This document shows, piece by piece, positions 22,201-31,200 of a DNA stretch of 64,000 nucleotides. The position numbers and the translations under genes were made by a program. This stretch comes from Bradyrhizobium sp. Ai1a-2 (GTDB taxonomy: Bacteria > Pseudomonadota > Alphaproteobacteria > Rhizobiales > Xanthobacteraceae): positions 124,001 to 188,000 of the forward strand of contig NZ_AUEZ01000002.1 in assembly GCF_000426245.1 (NCBI RefSeq). The letters run 5' to 3'. The first letter of the stretch is position 1. Every line of letters starts with the position of its first letter. The notes under the pieces were generated by a model. That model did not search any database. It saw only the letters and a program-made list of their open reading frames with translations, and was not told the origin of the DNA.

Positions 22201-25200
22201 ATTGCCGGCGGCCGCAATGGTGATGGAGCCGGTGCCGGTGCGTACCACGGTCGGGATGTTGATCGTCAACGGTTGACCGTTGGCACCTTTTTGCAGGGGG
22301 TTCGCATAGGACGTGTGTCCATCGATCGTCACCTTCCCCGTGACGGTCGGCGCCAACGACGACACCGGGATCACCGCGTTGGGATCGACCGATGGCGTGT
22401 TGTCCGGCCTGAAGGCGGCGCCGGCGACGAAGTCGTAGGAGAAGCTGCCCTTGCCGCTGAGCGCTGCCGGCATCAGTGCCGTAGCCGCCGTGGTGTTGTA
22501 GACTGCTGCGCCCTGATACATCGCCGGATTGTTGGCGATCTGATTGGCTGGGGGCAGCGTCGACGGCGACGGCGGTGGCGTCGGCGCGTAGGTGTCCGAG
22601 AAAAGGGTGAGATAGGCCAGCGGCGCGGACGGCGGCGCGACCGCATAGCAAGCGAGGCAGTACGGAGCATCGATACCGGCGACGTTGGCAAGCGTCCGCG
22701 GCTTGCCGTTCAACGCCGCGGTCAGCGAGGCTGGCGTTCCAAAGGGAAAGGGAGCCTGATTTCGGAAGTTCGTGTCGATGACGTCAAAGAAATAATTCTG
22801 CCATAGCGACACGTAGTCGGCCCCCGCTGGAGCGCCATTGATGTTGTAATAGAGGTAGGGCGTCCCGAGGGCTGGATTATTGGTCGGCGCAACCGGGATC
22901 GATACAGGGGGGAGAGGCGAGATGTCCCTGTTGAACTGAACGCCCAGCGCCTTCAGCGCCCTCGGCACGTCTGCATAGGTATAATAGGCGCCCAAACCTC
23001 CTGGTGCTCCCAGGGCGGAAGCAGCATTCGTATTCCCCTGCACGATCTCGATCATGTAGGCGTCATACATGCTCGCGTATTTGATATAGAACTGGTTGTA
23101 CTGATCGATCACCTTTGCGAGCAGCTCCGGATTGCCCGCCAGGGTCGGATCATCGGTAAAGGTGGTTAGGAGCGCTGGCTTCAGCAGATGGAATTGCAGT
23201 GAATTGAACAGGGCAACGTTGTCGTCGAGGCTGAAGAACGACGCGTCCACCGGTGGGGAGGTGTCGACGCCGAGGCCCACGATAGCATCGATCGTCGCGC
23301 TGTAATACAGCCCGCCCAGCAGCAGCGTTTCATAAGCCCTGTAGGCGTCCGACGCCGTTTCGCCCAGGTACGCATCCGCCGCGGTCGCCCCCGACGACCC
23401 GGGATTCGGCAGATAGAAGCCGTCGCTGATGGTGGCGTTGATCTGCACGTTGTTGAGCGCGCGCAGCGTGAGCGTGCCGGGCTCGCCGGCGCCGGTGCGG
23501 TAGAAGAGCGTGGTGGTGCCGCCAACGGTGGCACCGGCGCCGAAATTCCAGTTGCTGGCGACGGTGATGTTGCCGTTGTTGATGGTGGAGCTGGGATTGA
23601 CCAGATCGATCTCGGGCCGCAGGTGCAGCATCGACGACGGGAGCGCCGCCGCGGGCGCGGAGGACCCCGCGATCCGCAGCTTCGCCCCGGCGAAATTCGC
23701 GGCCACGGCATTGGTGTCGAACGGCGCGTTGACGAAGCCCAGCAGCGTGTCCTGGTAGAAATTGACATGGGGCATGTAGGCCCCCGGAGCCGGCTTGTCG
23801 GGCGTGGAGACCGGATAGACGCCGCCATTGGCAAAGATGATCTGGGTCGGCTTGCCGTTGGTCAGCCTGGCGTCGAAGAAGCCGGCGGGATCGATGACGC
23901 CGTCGAAATGCCGATCGAGCTGCTTCCGCTGCTCGGGCGTCAGCGCATTGTAGGCCGCGGCCGTGGTGACAGCACCGCAGCCGCCGACGATCAGGGTGCA
24001 GCCATCGGTCGTGCTCCACACCGCATAGGCATTGAGCACGACGCCGTTGCCGCTGGGGTTGCCGGAGGCGTCGGCATTGGTGATGACGGTGCCCTTGAAA
24101 TCGACATTGACGTTGCCGCTGGTCAGGATCGGCGCGCGGATGATCACCGACCCGCCGGTGTTGTCGATGTTGGCGCCGCCGGGACCGCCGCTGACGTTGA
24201 AGATGGCGCCATCGGCAACGGTGATCGTGCCTGATCTCGACACGTTCTGGTAGCCGTAAGTGGCGTTCAAAGTGCCGTCCGGCGCGCCCGTGGTGCCGAG
24301 CGTGATGATGCCGCCCTTTTGAACCAAATTCGAGGTGCCGTTACCGTAGGCGGGACTGCGCGGATCGTAAGGCTGATAGGACGCATCGAGCACGGCGCCG
24401 CTGTTGATCGTGACCCCGGCTGCGCCATACAGCGCGATCTCGCCGCGCGGCCCGCTTGCATCGATCACGCCGTTCACGGTCACGGTGCCCCTGTCGGACA
24501 CCAGCAAAACCTTGCTGGAGACCAGGCGATCGACAATGATGTTGTCGCTCACGAGCCGCATCGTGAAGCTGCCGGTGAAGCCGTGGACCTGCGACAGGCT
24601 GGGATCGGTCAAACGGTCAGCCTGGAGCGTGAAATCGCCGCCCAGTTCCTTGAAGGCGGCATGTCCGTCGAGCGTGCCGCCAAGGGTCACCTTGTTCGCG
24701 GCCAGGATCGACAGCGATCCGGCAAAGCCATCGCCGGCCGCCGCGACGCTCACAGTCGCACCTGGGTTGACGATCACGTTTCCGGCGGGCGACATCAGTC
24801 GCACGCTGCCGCCCGGCGCATCCTGGGCAAGATCGAGAACCCTGATGCGCGAACCGGAGGCATCGATGAAAGCCCCGGCGCCGAGCACGACGTCGCCATT
24901 GAATGCCGCCAGGCTGACGTTGCCGGACAGTGCCCGAATTGTCGCGTTATCGGTGATCGACGCGGCGGTGACGGCCAACGCGCCGCCGATATTGGTGGCG
25001 ACGCTGGCGGGCGCGGTCCCCGCCCCGCCAAGGGTCACGCTGCCATTGGCCGCGAGCGATTGGGTGGCGCCACCGTTGACCACCATCACCGGCGCGGACA
25101 GATGCATGTTCGCCCCGCCCGAGACCATTACGGTGGGAAGGCTGGAATAGCCGGAGCCGCCATTGGTCAGGCTCAGCCCGGTGATCGCTCCGTTGGACGC

Positions 25201-28200
25201 CGTCGCCGTGGCCGCAGCACCTGAACCGCCGCCGCCGACAAAGCTCACGGTCGGGTTGACATAGCTGGCACCCGGATCGGTCAGGGAGATGCCGGTGATC
25301 GCCGCCAGAGCCTGCGCCGTCGCGCCCGCGCCGCCGCCACCTGAGAAAGAGACCGTGGGAATGCCGGTGAATCCGGACCCCGCGTTGGTGACGGATACGC
25401 TGACCACCCCGAGCGACGCGGCGAGACTGGCCCCGCTTCCCGTGGCGCTCGTGACGCTGACCGAGGTGATGGCGCCGGTGAAGCCCGCGCCAGCCCCAGT
25501 GATGGTGACGCCGACGATCGCACCGCCCGCATCCACGACGGCCGTACCCGCGAAACCGGTGCCGTTGGGCCCAACGACCGTCACCGGATCTCCGTTGCTG
25601 TAGCCGGACCCGCCGGCGGTCACGGCGATGCGTGTCACGCCCAGCGAAGCCGTGGCCTGAGCTCCGGATCCATTGCCTCCGGAGATGGTGACGGTCGGGA
25701 CGCTGGTGTAACCGGCGCCGCCGCTCGCGAGCGCAACACCGCTGACATTGAGCGTCAGGGCCGCGGTCGCGACCTTCCCGGCACTGAGGCTTCCTGAGCT
25801 ACTGAACGCAATGGCCTGGCCGGCGTTCAAATTGACCTCGCTAAAGCCGCCGAGCATCTTGGGGCCGACATCTTCGGTGATCGTACCCGAAGCATTCAGC
25901 GTCAGCGTACCGCCGGCCCCGGCGATGCCTGTGCCGGTGACGCCGCGGCTGTTGGCGAGATTGATGTTGGTCGCGTTGACCGTGGTATTGCCGCCCTGGC
26001 CATAGAGCCCGGCGCTGTCGAAGGTCAGCTTGCCGATCGGGTGCGCGGCATCGCCGATCTGCAGCCCATTGGCGTCATAGAGATTGATCGCCGTCGCGCT
26101 GCGAAGGCGGACCGAGACCGCGTCGTTGAAGTTCGCAAGCATTGCTTCGTTCAGCACGATGCCGGACGAGCCGCCGCCGATGTTGATGACCGAACCGGCG
26201 ATGTCGTAATTCCTGGCGTTCAAAACAGCGTTCGACGCCAGTGTGCCGCTGCCGCTGCTGTCCAGCGTCAGCGCGTTGCCGCCGCCGATGATGGCGCCGG
26301 CGCCGACGGAGAACGCACCCAGAGCCGTGGTGCCGCTCGGCGGCGTGCCGGGACCGCCGTACTGACCGGGCACGAAGAACCGCGTGACGTTCACGACCGT
26401 GCCGTTGGAGACGCGCAGCAGCGAGCCATCGCCGCTGACGCCCGCGGTGTATCCGGTCAGGTTTCCGTTGCTGTCATACTGCGCGACAGGATCGGCCCCG
26501 AAGGTGATGTCGCGATCGGTGCCGACGGGCACCGTGCCAACCGCCTGGATGACGCTGCCCGCATTGACCACGACGCCCCGGTCGCCGGCCTTCGAAACCA
26601 GCAACAGCTCCGGCCCGGTCAGCGGATGCGCTGCATCCGTGGCGATCTCGAGGTTGAGCGCAGTGGCGGAGATGTTCTGCACGCCGTTGACGACATTGGC
26701 AGTGCCGCCGATCAACACCGAGGACGCGCCCAGATCGCTGATCTGGTCGACGTCGAGCACAAGGTAGCCGGCCGGGCGCGGAAGCGCCCCATTGGCACCG
26801 CGCACCGCGACCAGTATCTTGCTGCCGCCGATCTGGACCTGGCCGCCGCCACCGACAAGACCCGGTACGAGAACGCTCACGCCCGGCGCAAACCGGTTGG
26901 TGCCGGCGAGATCGAGCGAATTGATGGCGCCGAGCACCAGCACGCCGCCGTCGATCGGCAACGGAGGGGGGGCCTTGCCCGCGGCGAGTTCCTGGTTGCG
27001 GAAGAAGCCTGTGCCGGAGGTGATGTCGATCCGCGAATATTGCGACCACACCGCCTGCGACTGCAGTTGGAACATGGCGGTTTGTGACGACCGCGCGCCG
27101 GTGAGCGCATTGCCGAGAGTGCCGATGACGTATTGCGAGCCGTCCGGGCCGGTGGAGCTCTTGGCCGCGCTCGGATCGACGTTGCCAGCCACTTGCACGA
27201 CCCGGTAGGCGCCAGGCAGCGTCGCATACATGCCAGGCAGCAGTGTGTACGTGCCGGCCGGGATGCCGCTGCCGGGCGCGATGGTCACCGACTGGCCCGG
27301 CGTGATCGCATTGGGGAAGGCTCCACCGCTTGATGCGCTCGCACCGGAATAATAGGGGGCATAGGCGAAGTTTGGGTCGTAGGCCGCGACGCCGGCCTGA
27401 TAGGTCGGGACCAGCGCGTAGACCTGCCGCCCGTCGGCATATTGCGGCGTGACGTTGCCGGTCGCGAGGTCCTGCTGGTAGGTCGCAAGCACATTGCGGG
27501 ATCCGCCGGTGCCGGCCACGAATTCTGTGGCATAGATGTCGCCGCCACCGTTGAGGTCGAGCACGGCGCCAGGCGCGGTCTTCACGTCGGTGCCGAACAG
27601 GCTGATGGATTTACTCGGCGGCGCGGCGAGTACCGGCGGTGCGGGGTTGCTTGAGGTGCTGTTTGTGGGAGCGCCCTGGTACCAGGTGGTGCCGTCAACG
27701 GTGTAGCCGTCGGGGATGACGAGGCCCGCCGCCGAGACCGACGTCAGGCTGCCTGCGGCCAACGTCACGCTCTTCGTCGCAGTGAACGCGCTCGGGGCAA
27801 AGAGACCGCCAATGCCGACGCCGGAAACCGCACTGGCGAACTGGGTCGGGACATCGCTGGCGGTCCGCACGCCCAGGATGATGCTGCCGAGCGGCGCCCA
27901 GAGCGTGCCGCCCTGCACAATGGTCTGCGCGCTGAGCAGGATGCCGCCGCCGACCGAGAGCGGCGCCGTCGGCGCGCCGTTCTGCACGATGGTGATGGTG
28001 CTGGCGCTGTCGAGCTTGCCGGTCGACATCAGGACGAAGTCGGTGTTGCTGACCGGATAGATCTCGGCCGCCTTGAGCGTCAGGTTGCCTGGCGCGACCA
28101 GCGCCCCGCCGGAGGCCGGCCGTCCAGAGCCGTTGCTGCTGGTGACGAAACCATAACTGTCCGGCAGCAGCCGGATAGCGGAGGCGCTGGTGAAGCCGGC

Positions 28201-31200
28201 GGCGCCGATGTTGTCGAGCGTGATCGCGCCCTGCAGATCGATCCATTGCGCCGAGACATTCAGTGTGCCGTCGGCAAGGATCGGGCTGCTGAAGCTAGCA
28301 GCATTCCGGTTCGGGGTCCGTCCGACGATGCGGGCATAGCCGGCGTTCAGGTTCACCGTGGTGCCGCCGATGCCGGGGATGCAATCCGCTCCGCAGGCGG
28401 CGGGCCCGAAGGTCGCCGGATTGGCGAGGTTGATGCCCGGCGGCAGCAGCCCTGTGCTTGCCGGCAGCAGCGCGACATGCCCGTTGTCCGCGCGCAAGGT
28501 CAGGGCGCCGGGAATTGTCACATCCACCGAGCCGCCAAACACGACGGCGAAGTTGGCGTTCAAGGTCACGGAATCGAAGCCGCTGTTGCTGAGCGTGTCG
28601 GCGCCGATGAAAGCCCCGCGCGTGGGCGACGCGCCGAGCGCGGGCAGGTTCGCCGCGACGCGGCCGCCCGGCTCGATGACGATCGCGTCGGGCAGGTTGT
28701 CGAGCGTCTCCGGCAGACTTGGGACCGCGCTCGGGATGGCGACATCGCCGATGGTTAGCGTCCCGCCCGTGGCGTGCGCTGCGCCGCCCGCCGCATTGAC
28801 GCTGCCGGCAAAATAGATGCTGCGGCCCACAAGCTGCAGGCTGCCGCCATTGCTCCACTCCGCCTGCCCTGCCAGACCGTGCGAGACACCCCCCTGCGGC
28901 TGCTGGATAAGGTTGCTCTCCGCCGACACAGCCGTGCCCCGCAGATCGAACTGCGCGCCCGGCTGCACGACCACGGTGCGGCCCCCGAGCGTGATGGTAC
29001 CGCCGCCTAGCACCGTGCCGGTGGAGTAGGCGATGACCCGTGGATCGGGCACGAACACGCCGCCCACATCGAGCAGCGCGCTGGAGCCGATCGAGACGTC
29101 GCCGAACACGTTGATGGCGCCCGCCGGCGCAACGATGCTGCCGAGAACGGTGACGTCGCCCAGCGTACGAACACCGCCTACACCAGGGACGGTTGCATTG
29201 CCGCCGACCAGACTGACGGTGGCCTGCGGATCGACCACAATGGCGGCGCCGCTGTCGAGCAGAACGCTGGTCCCGTTCAATGTCAGGCTGACCGGCTTGC
29301 GCAGTCCGTCGGGCAGAAGCCCTGCGGACGCGAACGCGCGCACCAGCGCGCCGGTCGGGAACTGCACGACGCCGCCCGTGGGCACGGCGGTCGGCTGTTG
29401 CAGCACCATCTGCGTGCCGGCCGTGACCGTGGTGCCGCCATAGACGTCATTCAGGATGTACTGCGAGAAACCGCCACTGATGAAGAACGACGATGGCAGG
29501 ACCAGTTTGCCAGCATTGGCATCCGACACGGCGGAGCCTGCGGCGGGCGAGCCGATCGCTGTGGCCGTCGCGCTCGAAACATATGACGTGACCTCCGCCG
29601 TTGCGCCGTCGATGACAACAGTCGGCACCTGCAGCGTCAGCGTGCCGCCGCCGCTGAAGCCCCCCGCATAGATGGTGCCGCCCAGCAGCACGTTGGCCTG
29701 GTCGGGGTGGCTGAGGCTGCCGTCGGGCTTGGCGCCGTGTGGAAGAATATTGTAAGGGGAGTTCCCGCCATTGGTAGGGAACGTGCCGGGGAAGCCGCCG
29801 ACATAGGTCAGCAGCGTCAGGCTGCCGCCCTTGCCAACCGGCAGGCCATCGGAGTCGGTCTTGAGCTTGCCGGTGGTGTCGACATAGCCGCCGCCGGACA
29901 GGTCGATGACGCTGCCGGGTGCCAGCATGATGCTTTGGGTGACGTCGGTGAAGAGGCCGTCACCCTGATGCGGCCCATTGCTGGCCGCGAGCGTCGAGAT
30001 GCTGACGCTGCCGCCGTCGACAAAGGCGCGGCCCTCGAGCTGATCCGACAACAGGCCGGTGTCGTTGACCCAGCGGCCGCGCACGTTGAGCACCGCGTTC
30101 GACCCGATCACCAACGCGGGCGTCGGCGGCGACTGCGGCGAATTGGCGGGATAGATGAAGCCGGTGAGGCTGATCTGGCCCGCGGGCGCGCTGAGCGTGC
30201 CGTCGATGGTGGCGACGCCGTCCAGCGTGATGCTGCCGCCGGGGCGCACCGACAAGGTGGCATTCGTCGCCATGTCGAGCCGGTGCGCGCCCTTGATCGA
30301 GACGGAGCCGAGCGACGCATTCGACAGCACATCGGTGAAGATCGAGAAGGCGCCGTTTGCGAGCACCGGCGTCCAGGTCGACACGTTCGCGAAGCTGAGG
30401 CCGCTCAGGCCATACGGATCCGGCCCGGCGACCGCCTGCGACTGCAGCACCACGTTATTCGAATTGCCGGCGCCGGCCGTTGGCTCTGCGAAAGTGATGC
30501 TCAGCGACGCACCGGTGGGCAATTGGTCGGCGGCCGCGAGATTCGACGATCCTGCGAGCTCGCGCTGGCGGATGCCAGCGACCGCATTGCCGATGATGGC
30601 ATTGACGATCGGATTGACGGCGGACACCATGACTGAGCCGGCATCCGCGCCTGCGATGTAGTCCGCCTCGTAGCGCGAGTAGCTGCCGCCGCCGAACGGA
30701 TTGTAGTAGATTTCGGTTAGCCTCGAATCGACGGTGCCGTTGATCTTGTGCAGGACGGTGAAGCCGTTGGCGAGGCCGAGATAGGCGATGTTGGGATCGG
30801 CGCTGCCGATGTCGTAAATGCGCCCGTTGGCGCCGAGCAGGCGTGTGGTGGTGATGATGCCGCCGGTGTACTGCACATAGCCGGCCGAGACATTGATCAC
30901 CGCGCCCGGTTGCTGCACGACATTCTTGCCTGACGTCGTGAAGCTGCCGCCGGCGGTGAGGATCTGCTCGATGCTCTGGGGGATCAGCCCGATATAGCCG
31001 TCCACATTGAGGAGCGGCGAGCCGACGCGCGCGTCGATCAGCACGGTTTTGCCGATCAGGCTCTTGGCGAGCGGCCTGTCGGCCACCTCGGCGGAGGTGA
31101 CGAGGATGCTGAGCTGGTTGATCGACATCGGCAGCGTCACACCGGCAATGCCGGAGAGATCGATGGTGCTGCCCTTCTCGAGCAGGACCGTGCCGGCAGC

